Of a DNA stretch of 64,000 bases, positions 15,775 through 60,080 are shown one piece after another; position 1 is the stretch's first letter, and each line of letters begins with the position of its first letter. This DNA comes from Hydra vulgaris (Eukaryota; Cnidaria; Hydrozoa; Anthoathecata; Hydridae): positions 69,823,001 through 69,887,000 of the forward strand of contig NC_088931.1 of assembly GCF_038396675.1 (NCBI RefSeq), given 5' to 3'. Below the pieces are notes generated by a model. That model had not been told where the DNA came from. It did not search any database and saw only the letters and a program-made list of their open reading frames with translations. Made by a program: the position numbers and the translations under genes.

Positions 15775-18700
15775 GTTAGCCTTAAATAAATTTAGGTTTT
15801 CTGAATTGTGTCCAAATTAATTTCAACGTTTTCTGAAAGAGTATATTTTACTGATCACTATGTTTGTAGTCCACCAAATCAGAAAACTCCTATTAAGTAA
15901 TTATGGCATTTTAAAGATTTTATCGCGCCTTTTATTTTGCGGCTTTTTGTACAAGTGTTTTGCTTCATTTTTTGGTCTGCCATATTTTCATTCAAAATTT
16001 TATTGTAAAAGTTACAGACAATTTATTGGAAATGAATAGTACAGATTATATTGTGTTATATTACATAGTTTAAGAGTTATAGTTAAGAACTTAATGCCCT
16101 TACTAAATTATGTCTATAATTAGAATTATTTGCGGACACCTCGTACCGGTTCCACGAGGCAGTTTGGAAGAGGTAGTGAGCACTTTTTCCTGATTGCTCC
16201 GAATAAACTCCAAGGTCCATTTTTTTTTGTTTTACAGAATTCAGATACATGATTAAACAGGATATGAAATTTTGGTGTTAAAGTAATATCATGTTCCAAC
16301 ATCAAATTTTTATAGCAGGCTTTTAAATTTTCGATATAAGTTTGAAAGTTTTCATCAAGTCCGGATCCAAAGCAAGACTCAACAACTAAATTTAACAACC
16401 TAAAGCATTCTCCAAAAGACTTTATTTAATTTGCAGCTTATCATTAAAGACTTCCCACTTTTTAGGAATTTTTCGAGAAGAATTTCCATTGAATTTTCCA
16501 CTATGCTGACCAGTCTTAATAATTTGCAACTGTTCGTAAATCTTGTTCATATTCATTCCCGACCAAATCCCCTCCATGTTATCCATTACATGGTTGACAG
16601 TTCCCTCTATTATATGAAGCTCCGATAAACCAAGTCTATCTACAAGAAATTCAGAGGGGTTTCCATGTACTGATACAGGGTTTATACAATTCCTAAAATG
16701 TTGTGCACACTTAAGTTTTAAACCAGATTCTTTGAATTTTGTATAGTTGTTTTGACAGCTCTCGAGAGTTCTGTATGGAGCATTTGTCCAAGTTTCTCTT
16801 CCATCCCACTTACATACATAACAGGGATGAATTGAACTGCTACTTGGACATATACCTGTCAGAATTTGAAGTTTTATGTCGCATACTCCAATGTGCTCAA
16901 CTTTTTCAAGATTTAATTTTTCAAATAATATTTTAATGTTTAAATATCTTACTGGGATTTCTGGAGCTACCAGAATAAGAAATGAAACATTTACTGACGA
17001 ATCTTTAAATAGTTTTTTTAGACCATCTTTATATAAAGACCTGCAAGCTGTTACCGGTTTTGTTTTAAGGTAATCTATTTCAACTTTGCCGTAATTTTCA
17101 AAAATTTCATTGAGGTCAACTATATTTAAACAAAATTTGATAAAACCACTTCCCCGTCAACAATAATTTTTAGAAACTGATTCTTAGAATCAACACATTT
17201 AAGATCCAGCAGTAGTTTAACAAAAAGAGTAACATCATTGCAGTACGCTACTGTAATACTTTTATATTCCAAAGTTTTATCTTTGTATTTAAATTTAAAT
17301 AAAATATATTGTTCGGTAAATAATTGGAGAAGATAACTGTCTAAATCAGAGACACAGTCTTTCAGCACAGGTTCTACAGCGTTTCTTCTTTTTTCAACAA
17401 CTCTGTAATTATTAATTTTTTTATATAATAAGTTTTACTCCAAACATTGCATCATTTTATTGTGCAGAATTAAATTTGTATTATTCTGAATATAAAGAAC
17501 ATTTTAGCGAGTAAAATTGGTTGTTTTTGGAGTATTCTCAGAACCAATAGATAGTTTCAGTTTACTACCTCCTGTCTTCAATGAAATGGTGTTACCCCTT
17601 TCACTACATAGCTTTTCTTTAATAACGTGAGAAGTCATTTGTTCCTTGGCATTTAAATAAATTACAAAACTATGGAGACTGAATGAAAAAGGTTTTTACA
17701 ACTTTACATTGTTCAAAAGATTATAGGTTCAAGAGCTAACAAAGGTTTTTTTAAGTTAAAATTATTATCTTTGATTTATTATTCTTAACATTTCTTTCAC
17801 TTATCTCTCTATTAGTAGCGCAAATTAATACGGTTTTTCTAATACCTTGATATCCGGATGCAGCTGATATGTTATTTCTGAAAGAAAAAAAAATTACATT
17901 TACGAACTTATTTTCTATAGAACATGGTATACAACCTTTCACAGTCAAATAATCAAAGTTATAAAAACGTTTTCTACCTAAGCGTTGTTGCATTGCATTT
18001 ATGATGCAATCCTTTTTTAACTTTAGTCAGACAAGAATTACACCGCGGACTAAAAGCTGCCGTTTTAAAAGTCTTTATACCAGATTTTTTCTTGGGTATC
18101 CTTCGCTGCGTTCTTGCGATTTTGCATATTTTACAGCTGCAAGGATTTAGCTTCCTGAAATTATATAAAAAATTATAGTTTTATATTTCTTTACAACAGA
18201 TATACAAATAAAATAACATTTTACCCATGTTGTGTTTTTGCCGGTATAGTCATCTTTGACCAGTCAATGTCAAAATTAATTTTCTGCTTGAGATCAACAA
18301 CATTTGTTTTTTCAACTATACCTCTACACCTTAAAAAGATAAAGATATCCTAGTACCAAGCAAAATGAGATTTGATTCATTTATCAAATCTTATTTCTTT
18401 ATGTTCAAAAAGGTATCCAATTTTTCAGTTATGTGAATGGTTTTACATTTATGACATATATACTTTTTATATATATTTATTTAGTTAAAAATCATTAAGT
18501 ATACCAACCTCGGACACAATCCAGTAGGGTATCGATCATCAGCAATTTTATAATCTGAAAAACAGCTCTAAAATTTAGAAATTATATGTCTTTGGCTGTT
18601 TATTTTCATATGACATTTGCGACCACAAAAAAGACAAACTTTTTCTCTGTTCTTTTGCTGATCATAAATAATCTGAGGATGTGATTTACCGATTCTTAAC

Positions 18701-18965
18701 ATTTTTTTAAACAAAATTTGTTCTATGAGTGTCTTTTGCAATTAAATTTGTGGCAGAAAAAATGGCGGATTAAAGATGGTCGTAAAAGACAAAAAAGGCG
18801 CAAAAAAAAGACGCGAAAAAATCTTAAAAAAGCCATAATTACTTAATAGGAGTTTTCTGATTTAGTAGACTATATACATAGTGATCAGTAAAATATACTC
18901 TTTCAGAAAACGTTGAAATTAATTTGGACACAATTCAGAAAGCCTAAATTTAGTTAAGGCTAACC
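15775..18965 (-). mobile_element. 3.2-kb TIR DNA transposon inserted in the hAT
   Basis: Inverted termini of about 150 bp: 15775-15930 pairs with about 18800-18965 (both begin GTTAGCCTTAA read inward, then TTTCAACGTTTTCTGAAAG and CTCCTATTAAGTAATTATGG). Between them the minus strand carries a broken, possibly intron-bearing transposase. The superfamily is not assigned, and no clear target duplication was found. Confidence 0.8.
16126..18702 (-). pseudogene. Zinc-rich transposase of unassigned family, broken
   Basis: Pieces in order: 18702-18572, starting MLRIGKSHPQ with a CLFCGRKC zinc motif; 18154-17995, with CSCKICKIAR ... PRCNSCLTKVKKGLHHKC; 17993-17887, RLGRKRFYNFDYL; 17368-17126; 17115-16437, open, with IHPCYVCKWDGRETW and ELHIIEGTVNHVMDNM; and 16420-16126, with ESCFGSGL and TPKFHILFNHVSEFC. 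Similar proteins recur in cnidarian genomes as multicopy genes. At least three frameshifts (near 17990, 17120, 16435) make it inactive. No DDE triad could be placed with confidence. Confidence 0.65.
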
Positions 18966-19753
18966 TTGTGTTAGTATCTTCAAAACTATTTGTATTCAAC
19001 TCATCATCAATGGTTTTGACAGATTCATCTTCACTATCTTCGCTAACCTCTTCATAATATGTTACTTCTTCATTGTCTTCACAAAACTTTGATTGTATAT
19101 ATAGTTTTGTTTGTTCAGCATTACATGTACATTTATGCGAACTAACCCCAATACATACACTTCAAATTTCTTCATTAAATTATCAACAAGGGTATGATGT
19201 GTAACATTAAGATACCTGTTCATAGAGTTATCAATCCACTTGTCTACTGTTAGTGTGAATTCAACAATTTTTTCCTTTAGGTAATACTAACTGTTTCACT
19301 TTTTTTTATTTTATAAAATTTTAAAATGCACTTTGTTACAGTAGCAGGACTTTTAGGCATGTCAAACCCTTTACTTCTAATGTACTCATTAATGGCTTGT
19401 GATTTCACTATAAAATTTATTGAAAACCCATTCTCTGCTACACATCAAGATGAAATTTTCTCCAATGTTTTAGTTTTAATAAATTTTTTTATGCTATTGT
19501 CAGCATAAGTACTTTTAAACTTTTTCGATGTCAATGGTTCACTTTGATCATAACTTATCTCGAATGAATTTTTAGTAGCAGCAGATAGGCTAGAGGAAAT
19601 TAAGAGAATCTTATGAACTTTTAAATGATTAAGAAGTGGTGTTGTAGATGATCCCTTACATCTTAATTGTTGACTACAATTTTTACAGAAAGCAATATCC
19701 CTATTTTTTTCATTTCTCATAAATTGGTTCCAAACTTCAGATCGTTTTGACAT
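18966..19753 (-). pseudogene. hAT transposase, N-terminal half (BED finger), broken
   Basis: From the ATG at 19753 it encodes a BED zinc finger (VWNQFMRNEKNRDIAFCKNC, then LLNHLKVHK). A frameshift near 19450 is followed by ENGFSINFIVKSQAINEYI, SKGFDMPKSPATVTK and, after another shift, TVDKWIDNSMNRYLNVTHHT, all typical of hAT transposases. The fragment ends where the inserted element starts. Confidence 0.8.
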
Positions 19754-19759
19754 TACTAC

Positions 19760-20600
19760 AACTTTTAAAGTTAAAGAAATATGTAAATGAACTATTAGTT
19801 TAAAATTAAAGTAATATATCTAGAGTGAAATATTAATCTAGAATTTTGTGTAATAAGTCAATTATTAAAGTAAATACTTATATAAATATGCTTATAACTT
19901 GTTGTATGACCAATTTAAAACAAATTGGAAACTGTTATTACATAATAAAATAGCTTAAAATAATAATGAAAAAGTAAAATAATTTAAATTATATATGATT
20001 TTTAAATCTAAATTATGTATGATTTATATTACATTTATATTACTTTTTGCTTGTTATATATAACAAGCAAAAAGAAACTAAAAGCACTAAATGAATTAAA
20101 TAAAAGATAAATAATGTTCAAGACAAAATTCTATAAGTTCTATAATTTGTTTAGAAATACAAAAATATAAAATTAAATATTAAAAATTGCACAAAAAGTT
20201 GTAAAATTGTATTTTTTTATAGTTATAAAATTCATATAATTTATTTTTTAACAAAACTCCATTTTTTGCACTAACATAAATACAATTACAAATACATACA
20301 TATACATAACTTTAAAAGAATTCTGAGTAAAATATATATTGTCGCTGCTAATATTACGACATTATTTTGCCAGCAGAGTTTCACTTTACTCAACTACTAC
20401 GAAACAATGGCTATGACAATCAATTATAGTTTATTGTAAACATGAGTAATTATATTTTACAAAATATAACTACGAGAAATCACTAAACGGATTGCTAACT
20501 TCTTACTGAGTTTTTATTGGTTATAACAAAAAAATCCCATGGATACAAAAACATACACACTTATACAACTTTATGCATTTAAATATTTTACATTAAAATC
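19760..20600. other. 5' flank of the second hAT, no gene
   Basis: AT-rich sequence with a small palindrome TTTTGCTTGT-TATATA-ACAAGCAAAA near 20044-20070. It is probably the hAT 5' untranslated part. Confidence 0.5.
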
Positions 20601-20663
20601 TTGCGACCCCAATATTTCGTTAAGCGACTCCATTTGGAGTTGCAGCCCATAGTTTAAGAAGCT

Positions 20664-21360
20664 TTTTGATGATATTAGTGTTTGCTTTCATTCCACTAAT
20701 TAAATGATATATTTCAAATGATATATATATTAAATGATATACTCCAAGAACATTCCATTCCACTAATTAAATGATATATTTACTCCAAGAACAATAAATA
20801 TTTAAATAAAAAGTGAAGAAGTCATACACATTTTTATTACTTTAATTTCTGCTAAACTTATAACAAAAGTCCAAATATTATAAGCAAATTATAGCGTCAA
20901 AAACTGTGTGTGTAATAGATTATTAGATCCGCTTTAAATATTCGATCCCATTGCATGTATTCAATAAATTATACGGGTCTAATAAATACAAATAATCCAC
21001 TATAGTAATAAATTACTAGATCCGCCTGAATTAGTAGATTCGATTGTGTAGGGAGGAGTGGGGTAATGGTGATCGTGGGGTAACTCTGAAGATGGTCGAA
21101 ATAGCATAAAAGAAAAAGCTTATATATTTTGATATTATTTTTTAATAATCTGGAAATTTGCCATTTCCAGATTATTAAAACACTTATTAAGTGTTTTAAT
21201 AATCTGAAAATGGCAAATTTACATATTGAAACTAATTTTACTTCAATTTTTTAGTCTATTGTTATTATTAACTAAGTTCGGACTCAGAGGAACGTTTCTG
21301 AAGAAAATTGAGTTTTACGCAAATAGGATCTTATAATTCAGGCGGATCTAATAATCTACT
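20664..21360. repeat. Short duplications and a MITE-like foldback
   Basis: 20690-20795 holds a local duplication of TTCCACTAATTAAATGATAT. 21003-21362 is bounded by inverted copies of TAGATCCGCCTGAATTA and TTCAGGCGGATCTAATAATC, and contains an inner palindrome at 21155-21235 built on AATAATCTGGAAATTTGCC. No coding sequence. Confidence 0.55.
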
Positions 21361-21389
21361 ACAGTGCACTGGTTTTTTCTGATTTTATT

Positions 21390-22054
21390 TTTTCAAGTTC
21401 TTCAAAAACTTCAACAACTATTTTCTGCTTGATTTTGTAAATAGGCAGGAAGTTTTCAAACATTTTTTACAAGTTTCAAACACTTTTACGAGTTAGGATA
21501 CAATTATAACCAATATGAAACCGCTGAGGTAACGGTACTAAACAACCATTGTAAAATAGTTTTACATGTAAGTTATCATCAACTCGTATACACTTGATAA
21601 CTTCTGGTAAGAAAAGCTCATTAAACAACATTTTGTAAAAAAAAATATTATGTTTTAGCATTTGGTAGCCTTTTGGGCATGAAACACCAGCAACACAATT
21701 TACTTCATGTACTAAATCATTTTTTTAAATATTCGCTACTTTGATCATTTTGGAGATTTTCTTTTCACCATTATTGTTGGTGAAGATTTTGCAATAAAAC
21801 TTGGGTGTATAGCTGGTAACGGTTTTAACTTTTATTAAACGAAATCTTTTTGCCTACTTTCCATGTTTTAAATGTTTTTCTTTAAAATATTTTGCATACA
21901 TAATAGATGACTTAGTTGGTATCCAAAGTTGTCTAATTACAAACTTTATCGATTTTGATCTTAAACCTTCTTTCACTGGAAATGAAAAAACCGGTACCAC
22001 ATCATGTTTTAAATAGTTTGAGTAACAACCAACAACCCAACATTTGTTAATCAT
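21390..22054 (-). pseudogene. THAP-domain (P-element/THAP9-like) transposase remnant
   Basis: From the ATG at 22054: CWVVGCYSNY ... VVPVFSFPVKEGL and RQLWIPTKSS form a THAP zinc finger (C-x-G-C ... W ... the second Cys of the usual C-x2-H pair is Tyr here). At 21661-21476 a second piece, VKLFYNGCLVPLPQRFHIG, matches the segment that follows the THAP region in P-element-like transposases. Frameshifts and stops separate the pieces. The C-terminal catalytic region is absent. Confidence 0.65.
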
Positions 22055-22059
22055 TTTAT

Positions 22060-22640
22060 GTCTAATACAACTTTCTCTTTTTCTTTTTTACTTTTAATTT
22101 ATATAGATCATGACAATTTTATTCAAAGCCGCTCAACTGACCTATTTTTTCTGAAAAATACAGAATATTAGGCCGTATACTAATAGTGGCCATGGTCATT
22201 TTTTTTTTAGTGAACTTTGTTTATTTTCAGTACGTTTTTTAATAATTTTGATCAGTTTCGAAGTATATATTAATTTTTATGTAAATACCTTCTTCTTCAA
22301 CACCCATCATAATTAATTAAAGATTTTACAGCATACAAACTCAAGTAATGCTTTCAAAAGTTGATTTTGGCCGGAAGCGTCAAGAACAAAGCATACGCAA
22401 AGTTTGAGTTCCAACTACTGTTATGACTGGAAGATCGGTGGGTGTTGTGGGCAACACTTAAAATGTTGTTATTTAAACTTTCATGATGTACTTTTACAAG
22501 ACAAACTTATTTAAATTATTAACTTATAACGTTTAATCTTAAATTTTCTCGATTTTTGATCGACGTTTACATAGAAATACTCCAGTGTGCAGCGTAGCAC
22601 TTTTTATTGTAAGTTTTGCCTAATGTACTATACTTTAAAG
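22060..22640. other. No gene seen
   Basis: Intergenic AT-rich sequence. No reading frame, repeat or RNA gene that I can support. Confidence 0.6.
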
Positions 22641-22710
22641 TAATAACGTGAAATTATTACATTTTACGTTATACTTTAAAGTAATAACGTGAAATTATTA
22701 CATTTAACTG
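22625..22710. repeat. Tandem duplication of a palindromic segment
   Basis: Two copies of TATACTTTAAAGTAATAACG followed by TGAAATTATTAC, about 47 bp apart. Each copy contains near-palindromic TACTTTAAAGTA and GTAATAACGTGAAATTATTAC. Confidence 0.7.
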
Positions 22711-22775
22711 TAAATTTAATGAAAGAATTTAAAATGTCAAAATTAATCAAGTCTTATGACAAAATGATGTCAATG

Positions 22776-22804
22776 CACAGTGGGCCAGTAGGTGGACAAA
22801 ATTG
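22776..22804 (+). promoter_or_regulatory. Left terminus, RSS-like (13-bp spacer)
   Basis: Heptamer CACAGTG at 22776-22782, 13-bp spacer, then ACAAAATTG at 22796-22804. This matches the vertebrate nonamer ACAAAAACC at the first six positions. Presumed transposase binding and cleavage site. Confidence 0.65.
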
Positions 22805-23289
22805 GAAAAATTTTAGTTGTCTAATCTTGAAAACCTACTTAATTTTAGTATCTACATATATTAGGAGAAATCTATTAATAATTTATTTATACTAAATCCC
22901 TTAGTTACCAGGACTCTAAGCATTTGAATATTGAGATTAAATAAAAAATAAAAAAAATTATAAATAAGTAATTAACGGTGACATCAACGTTGTGTTATAT
23001 TTCAATTACATCTACGTTTTTGAAACAAAAAATTAGTACATGTTATTCTAGAGTATTTAGAGATAAGAAAAACCAATGTGTGAAATAAATTTGTCATAGC
23101 ATGTTATCTCAGTTATACTTTGAAAATCACAGATTAAAAAAAAAAATTTCTTAAGAAACTTATTTTTTGCCGCACAATAACTAATAATTACCACAATTTG
23201 CCATGTGTTGTCTTATATTTATTTGAGCTATATGATGCTTCAATCGAGTTTTAATTGATTGCTCGTCCCCTTAAATCCCCGTCCAGATT

Positions 23290-23610
23290 TTATGTATGTT
23301 TTAACTTGGTTGCTATGGTACTAAATTTTGCATAGCAACAACTCATTTTTACATTAACGTTGTTTTAACAGTATTTTACTTGCGCTAAATACACAATATT
23401 GGGGGTATGTATTAAAATGAGATTCAGAATTCTTATGAGGTTAACTTTTTTTGGTTACTATGGATACCTTACTTTGCATAACATAGCAACAACATATTTT
23501 CGGTAGTTGTTAGTAATTTAATTACTAACACTGACAGTAATTTAATTACTTTTAATTTTAATTACTAACACTTGTAGTAACTTAATTACTAACAAGTATT
23601 AGTAGTCCAG
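23290..23610. repeat. Left subterminal repeats of the RAG1-like element
   Basis: Copies of GGTTGCTATGG and CATAGCAACAAC (23308-23345, 23452-23495), then three or four copies of TTAATTACTAACACT at 23505-23602, just upstream of the ATG. Confidence 0.6.
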
Positions 23611-23675
23611 GCGGCATATATATTATAACATTTTACTTTTAAATACAAAATACTTGTTACAATAATTATTTAGAT

Positions 23676-25647
23676 ATGGTTTTGTTAAACTTAGACATTC
23701 ATAATTTTCTCCAAAAAAACAATCTTAGTATTTCAAAACAAAATATTACTGAAGATATATTAAAATTTATTCAGCCAAAATTTGCTGATTTTAAAGACGT
23801 TGATTTTAGACATGCTGTTCAACGATTTGTTTACTTGTATAAAAAAAAGTGGAAATCTGCAAACTATAATGTGAAAAATTTTGAAAAGAAGTTTGTGAAC
23901 TGGCTTAATGAATATTTAATTGTCAGAAAAAAAGACAATGAACCAACTGCAAGTAGACGTGGTCGAAAACCAGTTGCATTTGATAATAGTTCTAATAAAA
24001 CTAAAAAACGGCGTGTATCTTGTTTAATTGAATCTCATTCATCCAATGAATTATTTTTTGCTGCTAATAAAAAATTTAGAGATGAATCTGTTGTTATTGC
24101 TGCCAAGAATGTTTTAAATATATCAAATACAGATAAAGCAACTAAATATTCAGCAGACGAAGCACTGGCTTTAATAATTGATGCAAGTCTGACAGAAGCT
24201 TCCTATCAATTGATTAGAAGCGGAGCCTTGGAGAAAGAATATAACATCTACCCCGCTTACAATGATGTCAGAGATGCAAAATTGAAATGTTATCCTGCAA
24301 ACATAACAGTGGAGGACTATTCAGCTTCAGTTCCTTTAAAAGATTTAATGACTCATACTTTGCAAAGAATCTGTGCAGTTCAGGAACCTGTGCTAAGGCA
24401 CTTGATATTGAACGACAAAGCAATAAAAACAATGACACTAACGTGTAAGGCTGGTTTTGATGGTGCTACTGGCCAAAGCATTTATAAACAAGTTTTATCA
24501 GAACCCGACATTAACAGAGATTTAAAGCGTGAAGAATCATTATTTATTACTTGTCTTGTCCCATTGGATTTGACTGGATTTAACAACAGCAACGGTGCCT
24601 ATTTGGAGAAATCAAAAGTCGTCCTCCACAGCCTATTGTAGACCCATAAGATTTGCATACAAAATGGAATCCAAGGAATCTGTGATTGAAGAAGATCAGT
24701 ACATTAAAAGTGAGATAGAAAGCTTGGGTAATATTTTATTAGAGGTTTGCGGATCTTCTATTGAAGTGAATTGTATTATTGAACTTACAATGATTGATGG
24801 GAAGGTTCAAATAATATTATCTAAAAAAAATAACTCATACCAATGCTGTTCAGTGTGTGGTGTCTCTCCAAAAAATATGAATAGTCTTGATATCCTTAAT
24901 ATAGATTATACTAACAGAGAGTTCAAATATGGTCTTTCCAGTCTTCATGCATGGATTCGATTTTTTGAGATGTTATTGCACATTGCATATAAAAAAGAAA
25001 CAAGAAAGTGGCAAGCAAGATCTAAAGAACACAAAGAAAAGGCATCTGTAGCTAAACAAAAGATTCAGACTGATTTTATGAACAAAATGGGACTTGTTGT
25101 TGATTTCCCTAAAAGTGGTGGTTCTGGAACAAGTAATGATGGCAATACCTCAAGGCGTGCTTTTGCAGCATATGAACAAACAGCTGAAATTCTGGGTATT
25201 GACCAAAACCTTATATTCAGATTTTACATTATCTTGGTAACGCTCTCTTCAGGATATGAAATAGACTGCCTAAAATTCAAGGATTATTGTTTTGACACTT
25301 TTAGACTATATGTGTCCCTTTATCCATGGTATTACATGGCTCAATCAGTTCTCAAAGTATTGATACATGGACATGACATAATTAAAAGCCTTACATTACC
25401 CATCGGACTTATGTCAGAGGAAGCTCAAGAGGCTAGAAATAAAGACTTTAAATCTTATCGCGAAAATTTCAGCCGAAAAACATCCAGAAAAGCAACAAAT
25501 ACTGATCTTATCAATAGACTCCTAGTTTCCAGTGATCCTGTTATTTCATCATTGCGTAAATCAACATCACACCAAACAAATCATAAAGCATTTCCTTCAG
25601 ATGTTTTACAATTACTTAAACAATCTTCAAAAGATATTATTGTTTAA
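23676..25647 (+). pseudogene. RAG1-like transposase with one frameshift
   Basis: Two overlapping frames: 23676-24641 (321 codons from the ATG) and 24595-25647 (350 codons). They join naturally across one extra base in the GGTGCCTATTT region near 24597, so the gene is nearly intact, about 655 residues. The first half ends with TCKAGFDGATGQSIYKQ, where Asp262 aligns with RAG1 Asp600 (DGMGDVSEKH). In the second frame, Asp68 (LTMIDGKV) lies 17 residues before a CSVC zinc pair, as RAG1 Asp708 lies 19 before CTLC. LMSEEAQEARNKDFKSYR resembles the RAG1 SEGNESGNK region with Glu962. A basic stretch, SRRGRKPV, near residue 93 looks like an AT-hook. No RAG2-like kelch gene is present. Family relation is by motif reading only. 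Confidence 0.8.
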
Positions 25648-25749
25648 TAATTTTTTGATGTAATTTAAAATTGATAACGTTTTCTTGCACTATTTTTTGC
25701 TTTTATTATTCCTAAAACATTATTTACCTAAATACTCAATTTTTATTCA

Positions 25750-26090
25750 ATATAGGTGGGTCAAAAATCCGATAAGATATTCAAATATCAATTTACCACT
25801 TTGTAACTAAGGAAAGTATCCGGTAACTAAGCAATATAAGTATCCATAACAACTAAATTTAAAAAATTATCACTTTTGTAAGAAGTGTGATCTCATATTG
25901 GTACTCATGCCAAATTTAGTGAATATAGCACTTATAAAATATCTGCAGATAACAAAAGTAGGTTGTTGCTAAGCAAAATAAAGGTATCCATAGCAACGAA
26001 ATAAAAAAATATTACCTTCATAAAAAGCGCAGACATCATATTAGTACTCATACTAATTTTAGTGAATATAGCTCTAATATTAAATTAGTT
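25750..26090. repeat. Right subterminal repeats of the RAG1-like element
   Basis: Two diverged tandem units, each with AAGTATCCATAACAAC or AGGTATCCATAGCAAC, followed by ATATTRGTACTCATRC and TTTAGTGAATATAGC. They are inverted relative to the left set. Confidence 0.6.
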
Positions 26091-26092
26091 AT

Positions 26093-26130
26093 GAATTTTG
26101 TCCAGTAAAAGTGCATTCTGGCCCACTGTG
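26093..26130 (-). promoter_or_regulatory. Right terminus, RSS-like (22-bp spacer)
   Basis: Read inward on the minus strand: CACAGTG (26130-26124), 22-bp spacer, then ACAAAATTC (26101-26093). The spacer differs from the left end by 9 bp, recalling the 12/23 asymmetry of recombination signals. Confidence 0.65.
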
Positions 26131-26626
26131 CAGTGGTGAAATAAAAAAAGACGAGAGTAGGGTAACAAATCTTTAATTCACTTATGATTTAAAGGCACAA
26201 GGTTCTCTGCTTTTAAATCAATGGTGAACATAAGAAAAGTAAATGTTGCATTTAATTAAAACCTAATTTACTTTGAAACTTTATTTTATTTTCTTATAAA
26301 AAAATTCTTCAATAGAAATTTATTAGTAAAAAATACATATATTTAAAAGTTGATATAAAAATATAAATTAGAAAAAAAATTTATTCCGAAACATTAAAAA
26401 GCTTAATAATTTGAAAAACGCTAAATACCGTAATATTAAAATATTAGCGTAAAACAATTAACACAGCACAACATAAAAGTATATATTAAAAAATAAAACA
26501 TTTTCTTCATAAAAAAAAGTAATAAAATTTAATAATAACTCTTTATAAAATAATGTATAAATATAAAAATAGAGATCTCTTCTATATAACTAAAAACGTA
26601 AATAAAATTTCCTTTTCCATTTGAGT
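26131..26626. other. 3' flank of the phosphatase gene
   Basis: AT-rich sequence downstream of the minus-strand stop at 26627. On the minus strand several AATAAA hexamers occur (for example the complement of TTTATT near 26381), any of which could be the polyadenylation signal. No gene. Confidence 0.45.
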
Positions 26627-59980
<33,354 letters not shown>

Positions 59981-60080
59981 CTAAAAAAAGTTATAAGAAT
60001 TTATTTTTTTAAGCACAATACTTTTTTAACTCTTACAATAATATATAAAATGTAATATATAAAACTAAACATCTTAATAT

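Larger units (their letters stand above)
15290..20663 (-). mobile_element. Second hAT element, decayed and interrupted
   Basis: The right end near 20600-20663 reads on the minus strand GCTTCTTAAACTATGGGCTG and then CCAAATGGAGTCGC, the style of hAT 5' ends. Transposase coding runs from 19753 downward, is broken at 18966 by a 3.2-kb insertion, and resumes at 15774 down to about 15400. The left end is not recognisable and is probably lost at the CAACGTTG array. Confidence 0.7.
22776..26130 (+). mobile_element. RAG1/Transib-like DNA transposon
   Basis: A 3355-bp element with 13-bp inverted termini, CACAGTGGGCCAG at 22776 and CTGGCCCACTGTG ending at 26130. The first seven bases equal the vertebrate recombination-signal heptamer. 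Flanking 5-mers are CAATG (left) and CAGTG (right), a 4/5 match to the 5-bp duplications of Transib. Alternatively TGCA on both sides is a 4-bp duplication with termini starting CAGTG, which would suit a Chapaev-type assignment. One transposase, interrupted by a single frameshift, fills the centre. Subterminal GTTGCTATGG-type repeats lie on both sides. Confidence 0.82.

Noticed and set aside
22776..26130. A RAG2-like (kelch) gene within the RAG1-like element
   Set aside because: No second open frame of any length exists on either strand inside the element beyond the transposase.
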